Shown piece by piece: positions 1-11,689 of a stretch of 64,000 nucleotides of DNA. The notes under the pieces were generated by a model. It saw only the letters and a program-made list of their open reading frames with translations. It did not search any database and was not told the DNA's origin. Origin of the DNA: Bactericera cockerelli (Eukaryota > Arthropoda > Insecta > Hemiptera > Triozidae); NCBI GenBank assembly GCA_024516035.1, contig CM044967.1:19628810-19692809 (forward strand), given 5' to 3'. The translations under genes and the position numbers were made by a program. Each line of letters begins with the position of its first letter. The first letter of the stretch is position 1.

Positions 1-264
1 CTAGGCTCCTTTCATGTCCATTGGTTCTATTTAGTTTAAACGTCCTGATTTGAGACAGTCAAGATGGGGGTTTTACCCTTTATTTGCTGGAAATCGCACC
101 AGCTACCCACATTAACCTCTCCCACCCTGGGTAGGACCGGAACTGCCGGCCTCACATATTAGAAGGGGAAAAAATCTGTGTGAAAAGTCTGCTCTAACCG
201 GGAATCGAATTCAGGATATCTAGACTATGGGTAGCAGTCACTACCATTACGCCATGGAGGCTGG
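1..264 (-). repeat. SINE family E (tRNA head), 3' end at the window edge
   Basis: Read on the minus strand, a tRNA-like head (264 down to about 190) has a box-B-like TTCGATTCCCGG. It is followed by a central domain (about 170-60) that recurs in other E copies at 4119, 11357, 36756, 60101 and 61107. The tail with the CGTCCTGATTTGAGA motif reaches the window start, so the 3' end may be cut off. The family name is local to this annotation. Confidence 0.75.
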
Positions 265-270
265 CTATGT

Positions 271-351
271 GGTTCAGGACGAGCCAACTTTCAACTTCAG
301 TTGGCTGGAAACCATCACTCCCCCCAACAGTGGCCAGACTGGTTGTTATAA
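271..351. repeat. Short interspersed repeat shared with 10987-11070
   Basis: About 80 bp beginning GGTTCAG and ending near GGTTGTTATAAC matches 10987-11070 with scattered mismatches (both contain ACCATCACT). It directly follows a SINE E copy here. I do not recognise the family. Confidence 0.5.
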
Positions 352-1540
352 CATTTAAGTGCTGGTTAAAATTAGCGCGTGTAATATATTTTACGATGTC
401 AAAAGCCGACCTAATGATATCTGGGGGAGTTTTTATTTGCCCCTTCTACCCACTTCCACCTAACTCTGAGTTCCTCTTGTCCTCTGTAAGTCTTAAACTA
501 TGCGAAGTAAGGGTCAAGTTCCTATCAAAAAAAACTTTGCCTCTTAAAGCACTTAAATCTAAATTTAGATTTCTCATTCCATAATTTTATTTTAGAACAA
601 ATTACACACTCTACTATTTCATTATTTTTCACGTGGCAGGTTTGGAATTATTAATAGAGGCACTATGATATGATAAACTTTCAAATTGACAAAAGTAAAA
701 TTACAAGGGGTGTAATTTGTTTTAAAACAAAAGCGTGGACTGAATTTGGTCTAATTTTAGATTTTAGTCCTATTAGAGACCTATATTTGTGGACTGGAAC
801 TTGATTTACTTTGGCGTGGTTTGGGAGGAACTCTTCTCTAAGTGGATAGAGTTGAATTAGCCTGTGCACTCTAATTTCGATCAACTGAGTAGTCAAAGCC
901 TTGGAATATTTAAAATCCCACGTCCGATGACAGTTTCAAAAGGAGGGAAAAATAAAAAGAGCGAAATTTAGTTTGTGTAGAAACTCAGTTAGCTAACATT
1001 ATAAGTTAGCTCTTAGCTTAGGAGAATTACCTATATGATGAAAAAAAAAAACAATAAAACAATTTATAATATTATCAAATCAAAATCAAATCAGCACCTA
1101 AATTAAATGTCTCCAGTGTGCCATTAGAAGAGACAATCTACAAAGTCCCAGATGCGTCTAAATATACCTACCGTTTCTCACGGTAAAGAGGAGGTTGTCA
1201 ATCGTTGAATAATGCAATCATCTACTGTCTGTTTTGTGCAAAATTTTATTGATATCCCTCGTGTTCGTTTGGTGATTTGAGCGTTTCAAGCAATCAAAGA
1301 ACAAACAGTTATTTCAGGACGAATAGTTCAGATCTATCAAAAATTCAAATTGTAAAGGAAAAATAAATGGTTTTAAGAAAATGAACACAAAAATTTACTA
1401 TGGGGATTAGTAAAATAAGTATCTAAAAATATCTTATTTATACTGGCTGATTAGCAACTAAAAAAGTCCCTTTATACCAGCAGTTATTTTGATGCCATTA
1501 TCATGTGGTCATGTTATGAAGTAAAAGAGGAAAAAATCAA
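352..1540. other. Non-coding, no recognisable feature
   Basis: AT-rich sequence with only short frames on either strand, none with protein-like composition. No RNA gene or transposon ends were seen. Confidence 0.6.
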
Positions 1541-1544
1541 TCAT

Positions 1545-1628
1545 TGGGTGGAATTGGAACTCACAAATCTCTGCGCTACTAAATTACAAGTCTCATGTAT
1601 GCAGTGTATGCTCCAACCACTCACCAAT
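1545..1628 (-). repeat. Decayed tRNA-like SINE head (family B type)
   Basis: On the minus strand this reads as a tRNA-like segment, with GAGTGGTT near the A-box position and a degenerate AATTCCACCCAATG in the B-box region, like the heads of the family B SINEs at 10600 and 45200. It is strongly diverged and has no recognisable tail. Confidence 0.4.
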
Positions 1629-2235
1629 GTTTGATTATAATAGTGGGGCGAACGTTTCACAACGCAATAAGGGGGTTTCCAATTTATTCAGTCTAGTTTT
1701 GTGTTATGTTTTTTCCCTATTTACCTTTGGTCTCTTGAAAGCCCTGGTGTTTTTTTTTTTTAACTTTAGTGGAATGATAATAATGAGAAATGCAAACGAA
1801 AGTGATACAGCAAGGGTAAGGTCAAAATTAGTGGACACAAGCTCTACTATGCATTTCTGATTAACTCGACTTGAACTTGAAATTTGAGTAAGTTATTTTA
1901 GACATAGAAAATCAAGGACTTTGCTACGGACTGCAGAAAAGAGTATACCTATTAACAATCCCAGATTTTTAGTACGGTATATGGAATTTTGATGTTTCTG
2001 AAAAATTCATATTAAAACAACTCTAAAATTGTGACACGCAAAAATTTTCTCTCCCGGTTAGAGTTCTGGAATTGATCATTTATACATGGTTCAAGTATTC
2101 ATAGTAAATCTGCTTGGTAATACTGTTTCATCCTAACCAAAATCTAAGATGTCTGAATTATATAACAGATGTAAATAATGTGAGCCACAATTAAATATTC
2201 ATAAAGAAAAAATGAGTGTTTAAGCCTTTTTATTT

Positions 2236-2345
2236 CGTAGCCATGAACACGTACTGTAACATGTGGTCTGTGTTATAGCTTGCCATCCCGTAGTATGCGT
2301 CCCCTCTAATGGGCGAGAAGTGACAAAATACACAATGCGCTCATG
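2236..2345 (-). repeat. SINE family D, 3' part only
   Basis: The segment GTAGCCATGAAC to GGGCGAGAAGTGACA matches the 3' body of family D (31705, 39527, 40936). The tRNA-like head is missing, so this is a 5'-truncated copy. Confidence 0.65.
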
Positions 2346-3734
2346 AAGTATAGAATATCATAAAACATCGTTAGATGGATAAAGAGATATTTTTTACCAA
2401 CTTGAATCATGTCGTTTTAGGATTTAGTCGACTTGAAATTTGGCCCATAAGATTTTCTTAAAGATACTATTAACGTTCGATAAATTTATATTGAACAATA
2501 GTTTAACCCTCGAGCATAAGTAGATATTAGTGGCTACCTATTTCAACTATGTACCCATGAGCAGGCCAAACTGATTTTTTTTAGATTTTTTAAAAATTAC
2601 TTCATATTAATTACATTGTTCACAACTCTGAATAATTAATATATATACTAATTTTTTATTGTTAGTTACCTGCGCGTAAATTTTCTTAAATCTAGTCTTA
2701 AAACAACTTGATATAAATATTTTTTTTTTTGAAAAAATAATAATCTACTTACTACCTGTTATATTACACCTTTTGTACACAAGTTCTCTGAATAGCTTGA
2801 GCGAATTAAATACTATCCGTCCCAACGGTATTTTTGTCTGATATAACTAATGGGCAAATGCAAAACTGTACCATGTTTGAAATTACCAACACCACGAACG
2901 AAATCATGACATTGATAATTCAATCCCATGATCCTTGAACATGTATTTGTTTATACAATGTTATATTATTGTATCTACCCATGTCAGTATGTTCACTGAC
3001 CGCAAGTCACAAGGGTACACGTCAATCCCTGTCTTAACGCTGGCCCTAGGAGAAATCTCAGAATGTTTTATGGAAAAATTCATAATAATTATAATTGTTT
3101 TTTGTTAATTTATATTTCAGACAAAAGCACACTTGGACGTACTAGCTGACGCACTGTTACGATGGGCGAGGGGCCGCTAGCAACAAAAGAAAATGACAAG
3201 ACTCGAGTTTTGAATTTTAATTTTACATTCTAGAATACAAAAATTGTAACTATTATACATAAAATTTAAAATTAAATTTCTATATTATCATCTGAAAAGA
3301 CAGGCCTATGATAATGTTTTACAATTCAAAAATAGTAAGTATTTTGTTATTAATCTTTTGGGACAGCATCCGATTTCGCCCAAAACCAAAAATACAGTTG
3401 TTTAACAGAACCACCATTTTAAAAGTATACCCTGATTCCGCCACGCTTGAGAAGGTCCTCTAAAACTACAGTATCAATAGAATAAATAGTATCACTATAG
3501 TATCAATTTCACCAGTAAATTCTGATAAAAAAAAACAAATATTTACAGTTCTAAGTAAAGCGAGAAAATTTTCTTCGTGGTTTTTAGGGAAGCTTGTCAG
3601 ATATTTCTAAAACTCGTTTCTGCCATGAATTTGTTTCTGCTAACTTGCATGGTCAATTTTCATCACATTTAACGATAATTTTTGTGAGCAGTTCAACTAG
3701 CTCTTCCACTACTTTCATTTAGCTACATGTTAAA
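2346..3734. other. Non-coding, no recognisable feature
   Basis: AT-rich, with poly-A and poly-T runs. No coding exon with believable splice sites and no repeat shared within the window were seen. Confidence 0.55.
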
Positions 3735-3975
3735 CAGCGTCGATGGATGTTGAATACACCGGTTCCCTTCAAACACGAAGTTAAGCGACATCAGCGAGGT
3801 TAAGACTTGGATGGGTGACATTCAAATTCTATTTCGTGACGCTGGTTTTCCGCCCACTCAGCTGGGTGAGGTCATGTGAGTAGCAGTTGTGAGTTCCTGC
3901 GAATGGAGGGTAAACCCCGTCGTGATATGACCATGGCAGTTGAAGCGCGTTAAACCCACTTAAAAAAAAAAAAAA
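3735..3975 (+). repeat. 5S rRNA-derived SINE (family F)
   Basis: The head (3735 to about 3845) aligns with eukaryotic 5S rRNA: GTTGAATACACCGGTTC, then GAAGTTAAGCGACATC, then ACTTGGATGGGTGAC. These cover the 5S internal promoter elements. A central domain follows (GGCTGGGTGAGG-like to GAATGGAGGGTAAA), then a tail and an A-run at 3962-3975. Small deletions relative to the copy at 17714-17975 show decay. It is not a 5S gene: the body and poly-A tail follow without a T-run terminator. Confidence 0.85.
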
Positions 3976-4118
3976 CTATTTTTTATACTCTTCACTTATC
4001 GGTAAATTATAGGTTCTTATGTTATGTTCATTATTTTTATCTGACCTGGTTATAGGAGGGTTTTTCAGTGAAACCCTTACAATTAACACTGCGATCTATT
4101 GTGACTAGTTGATTTTTT

Positions 4119-4337
4119 TTTTTTTTTAACGTCTTGATTTGAGATAAATAGTAAGGACGAGGGTTTTTACCCTACATTTGCTGGGAATCTTACCAGCTAT
4201 CCACATTAACCTCACCTGGGTAGGGCCGGAAATGCCCTCACGTGTATGGAGGGAACAGAATTTTTTCCTACCGGGAATTGGACTCGGGATCTCTGGACTA
4301 CGGGCAGTAGTCACAACCGTTACCCCACGCAGGCTGG
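4119..4337 (-). repeat. SINE family E
   Basis: T-run at 4114-4128 (poly-A tail of a minus-strand element), then the family tail (AACGTCTTGATTTGAGATA), the central domain, and a tRNA-like head ending at the CAGGCTGG of 4337. Head boxes are degenerate. Confidence 0.75.
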
Positions 4338-7300
4338 CTTGGTTCATGTTCATACTTCATTTACATTTTCTTCCGTCACGGTGGACCCTATTGTTTTACA
4401 AAAAGACGAAGTAACTTTTCAACACACTTCCACCTCATTTCACCTGATAATTCATCCTTTACGACATACATAGATATTGAAATACATTGTTAATTGTCTC
4501 CTTTTCATGTTCAAAAAACTCAATCTCAGACATTATAATGAAAATAAAAATCAAATGTCATACCAATAATCGAAATTTACCAATTGTTTAATAGAGAATT
4601 CTGGGTTAAAATCAGGTTCGTGTAAGCAAAAGAAATATGCACATGCTTGTTCATTTTATAATAATGACCTACCTGAATTTTCAACTGGCGGAATCATAAC
4701 AATATACTTTCATAGAAGTTTCCAAATTTGAACTTGGTGGAATGCAATAAGTACCAACCACCCATATAGTAAATTTTTCTGTTTTCCTATTCTACAAGAA
4801 GAAAGTTTTTGTAAAACAATTTGCTGTATTTTGATGACCAGATTACAATATCATTGCACATTTTGGGATCTTTAGAATCTAAATCCATAGTTTCAGCCAT
4901 CGGTCCATGTTTCTACCCTCATGTGTTTTTTAATAACCTTAAGAAACTACCAGCAACCACAACAAAGCGGTCGTAATTTCAGCACAGATTTTCTTCTTCT
5001 CAGTGCTATTTACAGTTTAGTTATCAACCCTTTATCAAGTTTCTGGACCACAGCGTTCATGAGATAATTAGTTTACAGACAGGCACATGAGATCAAAACC
5101 CTTAAAATCAAAAGATCAACAATTCCATTCTAAAGATTTTTCAAATATTTTAAAAAATTGGTGGCGATTAAAAAGACAAAATGACTCTTAAAGTTTTGAC
5201 CGTTGGCTGTTAAAATAAGGAAAGTCATCTTTTGTCCACAGAAGTCAATTTTCTTTCAGGTACAATCGGCGAAATCGGAAATTGTCTGTTTTTTGCGCTC
5301 GCTTTGTTATTTTACTAAAAAGTGTGCAGTGGAAAAGATGTTAATAGTAATTTTTATGTTGCCATGCCTCATTGAATGATGTTTTTCTGTAGGAAACGAT
5401 GTTAATTGTTGAGCATTTTTTATTAATTTTCAAGTAAGTTTCTTTTGAAATTATTCTTGATACTCATATAATACCTAATTATCAAAATAATCAGTTGTCT
5501 TTCTTGATATATTTACTAACTGTGAGACATGTATTGTTATCTATAGTTGTACTCTTTTTTTCTTGTATATATAACTATGTAGATAATGTAAAGTTACTAT
5601 CAGATACATTCTCTTTACTGAGTGTAAATATTGAAAATAGCCTACACAACACAAAAGAAAAAAGTTGAAGTAAGGATTTACTTTGAAAAATAATTTATTC
5701 TTATTAATATTGTGCAATGTATAAGAAAAATTTTGTGTTAAAGCTTACGATGATGATACAAGGTGCAACAAAAATTCTGAAACTTTATCTATAATAATAT
5801 GGTTTATTTATCATCCATTGTGATTCTTGAAACAGACTTTTCAAAGAACTGAGAGCTTGGATTGAAGCTCAAGAAATCCAACTCTACCCTAGGGCTCTAG
5901 AAACCTTTGATGCACATAATTATTATGTACCTCAAATGTATTTAATTATAAGTTGTAGTAAGTTAAAACAATTGAAATGAAAAAGTTTTTTAATCGATTA
6001 ATTAGTTTTAATATACTTTCACTTGACATAACATCCTGCTTTATGCCCTATCAATCGTTGCAATAAAGACAAAAAGCCAAAGGAAAAATAATTTTACTAC
6101 TTGGCCATACTATGTTTGTTTTTGCAGCGTTTCATTCCAGTAATATCTATTATGATGTTACTCTTGTTAGTTTCAATAAATGAGGTTGATTGATTTCCAG
6201 TCATTAGAGTATGGCCAGATCAGTTACCCTCAGAAAAATGAAAGATTATTTTTTTCGGTGGCTCCAACTACCATTCTAAAAATTAGTGTAGAGTGAGTTT
6301 AATTGAAAGGTTTCTAATATGTATTTAAAAAACCATATTTGATCTTTATTCTCATACCTAACTTATACCAACTGATTTTACTCTTTATCACCCTTAAACT
6401 TCAGGGACTCCTAAATGGCATATATTTATTTTAATAAGGCGTTTCCTGGAACAGTTAGGAAATATTCTAAGAGAAGATGGCCAAATCCCCGTTTTTCTGG
6501 AGTAGTAGTCACTCTCCTTTCGTGCTTTCTATTAAATATTTTATGGCCAATAACCAGCTTATCTGTGAGTGTTATTGAAACTAAGTGTCATTGAAACAGA
6601 ATAGTTTCTTTCTCATCCATTTGTATAAATACTCTATTAATTGCATACAAATAACATCAGTATGAAACAGTATTTTAAATACAAGTAGAAACGTCTTCAT
6701 GAGTATATTTTCCTTTTTTTTTCTTAAGGTAAAAAAACTCTTATTTAAAAATTCGTTCTAACTACGCCGCGCCGTCTGTCAATTCATAACTCTTGATTAT
6801 GTAAGCGAAACAGAAAAAAACACGAGGATTCAAGAGACCTTTGAGGACTGATAGGATTTTAAAGAATAAGTAATTTCTCTTGAATAAGTACTTGAAAATT
6901 TGTATACATTATGTATTTTAATGAGCCAAATAAATTTTATCAATGCAGAATTCAAAGCTTTTGTGACTATAAGGAAAATGAGCTACTCTCACTAGAATTC
7001 CTTCAATTAAATTTAAAAAAAGCAACATCTCATCCTATGGGAAAAACAGCCAATTGGATGAGACAATCATTTTTTTTTTTATATTTTTTTTTAGGCTTTA
7101 ATGGCAGGATTCTCAAATTGCTTGAGCTCTTCCACCCAACCATTTGTTGCTTCATCATGGTTAATGAGGTGTTGAATTTCTATAAATTGTTCCAACTTTT
7201 CCAGGAACACCCTGTATAAATACCATATTTTTTAATATCTACACACTTAACCTCGTATTTACCCGATACTCTTTTAAACTCTTTTGCTTATTTTAGGCTC

Positions 7301-8100
7301 TTATTGGAATCTTAAGCACCTAAGTGAGTAAATTTAAATTTTAAATTGTTTTTGAAATCTTGCTTTTAAGTCCTTTTGCCCTGAACTGTGGTTTAGGTTG
7401 TTATTTTTATGTGGTGTATTTTTGGACCATTTGTGCCATTAAAGTAAAACAATGATGTTACCTCATAAAGTTCATTCATTTACAAAGTTTGATTGTATTA
7501 CCAAATTTCTTTAAGCAAATAAACCAATATGAACATGACAAGATTTTCCTCTTCCGTAGATATTATAAGGTTTTTACTCATAGGTAAAATGCGGATAGGT
7601 ATAAAAACTAGGTATAAAAACAGGTGCCGCTCCCCGAAATCACGCTAGATACAAATCTAGCTACATTAAATCATTAAATCGCAATTAATTGCTACAGAGG
7701 TGAAAGGGGGCTAGTCACTTAGATGTAAGATATTTCAAACGAATCGGCCAAAACGGCTAAACCTTTCTTTAATAGTTTTTTTTTTCTTCTAATAATCCTG
7801 CATTATTTTAAAACTGTGATTACATTACTTTCCTTTGACAGTACAAGAAATGTAAAGCTGGGCATACGGTTGTCAACCTCATGGTATTTAATATATTTAC
7901 GTACCTACAATACTTAATTCAAAAATGATAATAAATAGAAAAAACGTATTCTAGGGGATGGGGTTACTTTAAAAGTAAAAACATGAAATAGAAAATTATT
8001 GTATATTAGCAGCAAATCTATGTGCCCACAAGGGATGATATTTTTTTACTGACCCCATTTAGTGAATGTAGTCAAATTTATAAGAAGCATCACCAACTAG
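4338..8100. other. Long AT-rich stretch without a supported gene
   Basis: About 3.7 kb. Small frames (for example 6911-7219) have AT-driven composition, no splice context and no domain. A possible transposon-end motif (ACACCCTGTAT) lies near 7208, but I found no partner. Confidence 0.5.
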
Positions 8101-8112
8101 CAGAAACTTCTT

Positions 8113-9384
8113 ATGTTGGGTAGACGAAAATATTACACAAGAATACTAGAACACAGATTACGGGAAGTTACAGAGGCTGACCTAGATGAGAGTCAGTGTG
8201 GTTTCCGAAGAGGACGGAGCACTCAAGACCTTATCTTTGCACTTCGCCAGATCTCCGAGAAGGTCATTAAATATGACTCTGAAATTCATCTAGCATTTAT
8301 TGACCTTGAAAAGGCCTTCGATAAAGTGCCTTGGAAGTTGTTATGGTCAATCATTGAAAGGAAAAATGTTGATAGAAAACTTATTGGGGCAATAAAGAGC
8401 TTCTACTGCACTTGCCGAAACCAGGTCAGATCTTGCGGTTCCATCTCCGAAGAGTTCCTAACCACATGCGGAGTTCGGCAAGGAGATATAATATCGCCTT
8501 ACCTGTTCATATTGTTAATGGATGATGTCATCAAAGCCTGTAAACAACGAACCAGAAAATACAGCATTGGATACTGGAAGCTACAGCCAGTATTCATTTC
8601 AGAAATGGCTTACGCAGATGATATCGCAATATTGGCTAAAGATGCATCGACACTTCAGTTCAATCTCAACATCTGGAACGAAGAAATGCAACGTAGAGCT
8701 ATGAATATAAATGCAAACAAGACAAAGTCAATGGTAATTTCAAAGACCCCTGTCAAACATAACATCAAATTGCTTAATCAACAAATAGAACAAGTCCCCA
8801 CCTTCAAGTATCTTGGCTCAACTATATCAGAAGATGGAACATTTGATGCCGAGGTAAATGGACGAGTCGCTGCAGCAACAAGGTGCTATTACTCCATGAG
8901 CAGAGGTTTTATAAACAAAAAAGAAGTTTCAAAACACACCAAAGTCACTGTATATAAAACCGTCTACCGTCCTACTCTGACTTATAGCGCAGAAACATGG
9001 ACTCTAACCAGTAAACACAAATCAAGGCTGCAGGCTTCAGAGATGAAATATCTGAGGAGAGTAGAAGGTAAAACAAGAAGAGACCGCATTAGAAACCAAA
9101 ACATTAGAAACTCCCTCAATGTTGAACCCCTCCTGACTACCATTCAAAGTTCACAACTCCGCTGGTTTGGGCACATGATGAGGATGCCCGACCAAAGACT
9201 CCCAAAACTAGCATATCAAGCTAGGGCAGATGGCACAAGACCGCGAGGTAGACCTAGAACAACATGGGAGAACAATTTAATGGAAGCAGTGAGCGAGAGA
9301 GGAGTCCCCTGGAGAAGCGCCTTGTCTAGTGTAGCTGATAGATCCAAATGGCGAACTCTCTGTCAACCCCTACACCTACGGTAG
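8113..9384 (+). CDS. Non-LTR retrotransposon reverse transcriptase, 5'-truncated
   Basis: A 423-residue open frame encodes the C-terminal half of a LINE polyprotein. Visible motifs are the RT fingers region (FRRGRSTQDL, residues 31-40), the palm motif AFIDLEKAFD (61-70) with catalytic Asp64, GVRQGD (120-125), and the catalytic YADD box (167-170). The C-terminal part carries RWFGHMMRMP and RGRPRTTW, typical of RTE-like and related insect LINEs. No apurinic endonuclease domain precedes it, and an in-frame TAG lies just upstream of the first ATG, so this is a dead-on-arrival 5' truncation whose frame survived by chance or youth. Polymerase motifs look intact, but a truncated copy should not retrotranspose. 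The exact clade is uncertain without a tree. Confidence 0.9.
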   Translation: MLGRRKYYTRILEHRLREVTEADLDESQCGFRRGRSTQDLIFALRQISEKVIKYDSEIHLAFIDLEKAFDKVPWKLLWSIIERKNVDRKLIGAIKSFYCTCRNQVRSCGSISEEFLTTCGVRQGDIISPYLFILLMDDVIKACKQRTRKYSIGYWKLQPVFISEMAYADDIAILAKDASTLQFNLNIWNEEMQRRAMNINANKTKSMVISKTPVKHNIKLLNQQIEQVPTFKYLGSTISEDGTFDAEVNGRVAAATRCYYSMSRGFINKKEVSKHTKVTVYKTVYRPTLTYSAETWTLTSKHKSRLQASEMKYLRRVEGKTRRDRIRNQNIRNSLNVEPLLTTIQSSQLRWFGHMMRMPDQRLPKLAYQARADGTRPRGRPRTTWENNLMEAVSERGVPWRSALSSVADRSKWRTLCQPLHLR

Positions 9385-9658
9385 AAGGGGCAGGATGAAG
9401 AAGAAAAGAAAAGCAGTTGGGATTGTTGGAAGTTTCAATTTGATCCCATCATACAATGCTTTATTTTTTCTGGGAACTTTCAATGAATAGACTCGAAAAT
9501 GTGTTCCTAAAAATGCCAAAACAAAAAAATCGTTTGCGATACCACTAAAACAATTTTCAGTTAAAATCTTTACTGTTTCAAGTTTAGCGCTACTATAGTA
9601 TACGAACTATACGAGTATTTTTCACTCTTATAATCACAGGAAGTAAGGCCTCAATCGA

Positions 9659-9779
9659 GAAAGCACTCTCACTCTCAAAATCTCCCTTTCTACCGTCAAA
9701 TTTCGTTTAAATAAACCAATCAGAGTGTTGTTTACAGGTAAAAGGGAGATTTGGGGATTGTGAGAGTGAGAAAGCTTTC
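9659..9779. mobile_element. MITE with CTCTCACTCTCA terminal inverted repeats, copy 1
   Basis: A 121-bp element. The left end GAAAGCACTCTCACTCTCA pairs with the right end TGAGAGTGAGAAAGCTTTC, and the inverted match continues inward through CTCCCTTT / AAAGGGAG. A second copy lies at 10459-10562. No coding capacity. The superfamily is undetermined. Confidence 0.75.
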
Positions 9780-9948
9780 GGGAGCGAGGTTGAACAAGGT
9801 AGTTGAATTACTATACTGTGAATCCTATTAAAGAAAATAAAAAAGCGCTAGCTAGAATGCCTACCTGACTAGCTAGCGATAGCGTCCTGAACTTCAATCA
9901 CCCACCAGCATCAAGTACAGGCTTACTCTTTTTCAGGTAACGTAATAA

Positions 9949-10160
9949 GCGCACGATTAGCTCAGTGATAGCTCGCTTGTCATGCGGAAGATCCCGGGTT
10001 GGAATCCCAGAGCTGACAAAGAATATGTATTTAAAAAATGGTTTCAGTTTTTTGCAAGACATCCTTCCAGTGCGCTCATGATGACCCAGCACCTAAATGG
10101 GAAGTACTCTGTTACTTCTCACCCATCAGAGGCATACTACGGGATGCGCAAGCTACATCG
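9949..10160 (+). repeat. SINE family D, nearly full length
   Basis: The tRNA-like head (CGATTAGCTCAGTG near box A, CCCGGGTTGGAATCCC as a mutated box B) is followed by the family body with GACCCAGCACCTAAATGGG and CATACTACGGGATG. The extreme 3' end is missing. Confidence 0.75.
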
Positions 10161-10299
10161 AACCACCGACCTCCAAGCTATTTATACCTCCAAGCCTTAC
10201 CATTCAAACTAAATCGTCCGGTTGGTAACGTGATAATAAATAAATTATAGACCTCATTTATTCTGTCTGATTAATATGCATTTTATATAAAGTGATCAT

Positions 10300-10412
10300 G
10301 TTTAAACAAAAATAAAGGAAAATTCGTGCATTTGGTGGGATTCGAACTCACGTACTCTTTCACACCTTGGATTACCAGACTCACGCACTGACCACTCGAC
10401 CACCAATGCATT
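10300..10412 (-). repeat. SINE family B, head fragment
   Basis: On the minus strand a tRNA-like head (box B as GAGTTCGAATCCCACC) runs from 10412 down to about 10325 and breaks into unrelated AT-rich sequence. This is a truncated copy of the family seen at 10600-10811. Confidence 0.65.
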
Positions 10413-10458
10413 TATATCCGATGGGCAACTACTCATAGGACACCATGGAGGATTCGTG

Positions 10459-10562
10459 GAAGCACTCTTACTCTCAAAATCCCAAAACCTCCCTTTTAAC
10501 CGTCAAATATCGTTCAAATGAACGAATCAGTGGGAGCTTTTGGGATTATGAGAGTGAGAAAG
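10459..10562. mobile_element. MITE with CTCTCACTCTCA terminal inverted repeats, copy 2
   Basis: GAAGCACTCTTACTCTCA at the left and TATGAGAGTGAGAAAG at the right form the inverted repeats. The internal sequence is similar to the copy at 9659-9779 (ACCGTCAAAT is shared). Confidence 0.7.
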
Positions 10563-10599
10563 ATTACACTGACACATCTGTCTGACTGGGTGACGTTAA

Positions 10600-10811
10600 T
10601 AATAATAATACTCAATAGTGGAAGGTAACGAACCACCAGGCGAGGTTAATGCTCAAAGCATTTTCTACCACCTAACCCTCAGAGTCTTATTATTATGTGG
10701 TCACAAACTCAAATTAATGAGGAAAAATTCGTGCACTGGGTGGGATTCGAACCAACGGATCCCTACGCTACCTGGATTACCAGACTAGCGCGTTAACCAC
10801 TTGACTACTAG
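10600..10811 (-). repeat. SINE family B with target-site duplication
   Basis: The minus-strand element has a tRNA-like head at the right (GGTTCGAATCCCACCC as box B), a body containing TTTGTGACCACATAATAATA, and a (TTA)n tail at the left. The 9-bp TGACGTTAA occurs at 10591-10599 and 10812-10820, a target-site duplication as expected for LINE-mobilised SINEs. Confidence 0.85.
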
Positions 10812-10986
10812 TGACGTTAACCAGGGAGAAGACCAGTGTCTCGTTAGAGAATTATAAACAGAAAGCAGACTAGCCAATCCTAACATGCCTCTCTAGCTTG
10901 TAGTTTCCCAAGGGTTTAATAATGGCTTGTAAAGAAATAGCCAAATTTCTCACGATCGCGACGGTTGATCGCACCTAGAAATATTT

Positions 10987-11070
10987 GGTTCAGAACAAGC
11001 CAACTTTTCCACTTAATTTGCCTGGAGACCATCACTTCCCCAGCTGTAGCCAAGCTGGTTACAACAACAA
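10987..11070. repeat. Interspersed repeat shared with 271-351
   Basis: Matches the unit after the SINE at the window start: CAAGCCAAC, ACCATCACTTCCCC and GGTTACAACAAC are shared with small changes. Family unknown. Confidence 0.5.
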
Positions 11071-11356
11071 CCTTACACATCCTTGGTTGATACGAAAATT
11101 ATCAACATCATTAAACTGCGAACCTGGGGCTCACCCACCAAGTTCTGACCACCCTGGACGTTAATTCACAAATTCAGCAATCTTACAAGAAACGGGACAA
11201 TCATTTTAAGTCGAAAAGTAAGAAGTTGTATATAGCCTTCTTGAGCAAGCAAGTAGTTTCAGCCACTAATAGATATAGGTTGGGCATTTGATGGGGTGAA
11301 CAGTGCAAGGCTTTACTGAGATATTTAGAATAATAGGTATATAATAGAGATATACG

Positions 11357-11685
11357 CCAGCCTCCGTGGCGTAACGGCCCGTAGTCTAGAGATCCTGAGT
11401 TCGATTCCCGGTGGGAGCAGATTTTTCACACAGAAAATTCTGTTCCCTCCGTACATGTCAGGCTGGCATTTCCGGCCCTACCCAGGCTGGGTGAGGTTAA
11501 TGTGGGTAGCTGGTACGATTCCCAGCGAATGGAGGGTAAAACCCCCGTCCTAATCCAGGAACTTAAATCAAATAGAATTGGCGTTGGGAAGGGCATCCAG
11601 CCATAAAAATGTACCAAAACCAACCAACCTCAACCATGAGGTTGAACAACGTCGACCCTGCTTAAGCGGTATAACACAGAGAAAA
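11357..11685 (+). repeat. SINE family E, most complete copy
   Basis: tRNA-like head (CCTCCGTGGCGTAACGG as box A region, GAGTTCGATTCCCGG as box B), then a linker (CACACAGAAAATTCTG), the central domain (CCAGGCTGGGTGAGG to GAATGGAGGGTAAAAC) and a 3' part with GGGAAGGGCATCCAGCC and CAACCTCAACCATGAGG. This copy defines the family layout used for the other E fragments. Confidence 0.85.
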
Positions 11686-11689
11686 AGAT

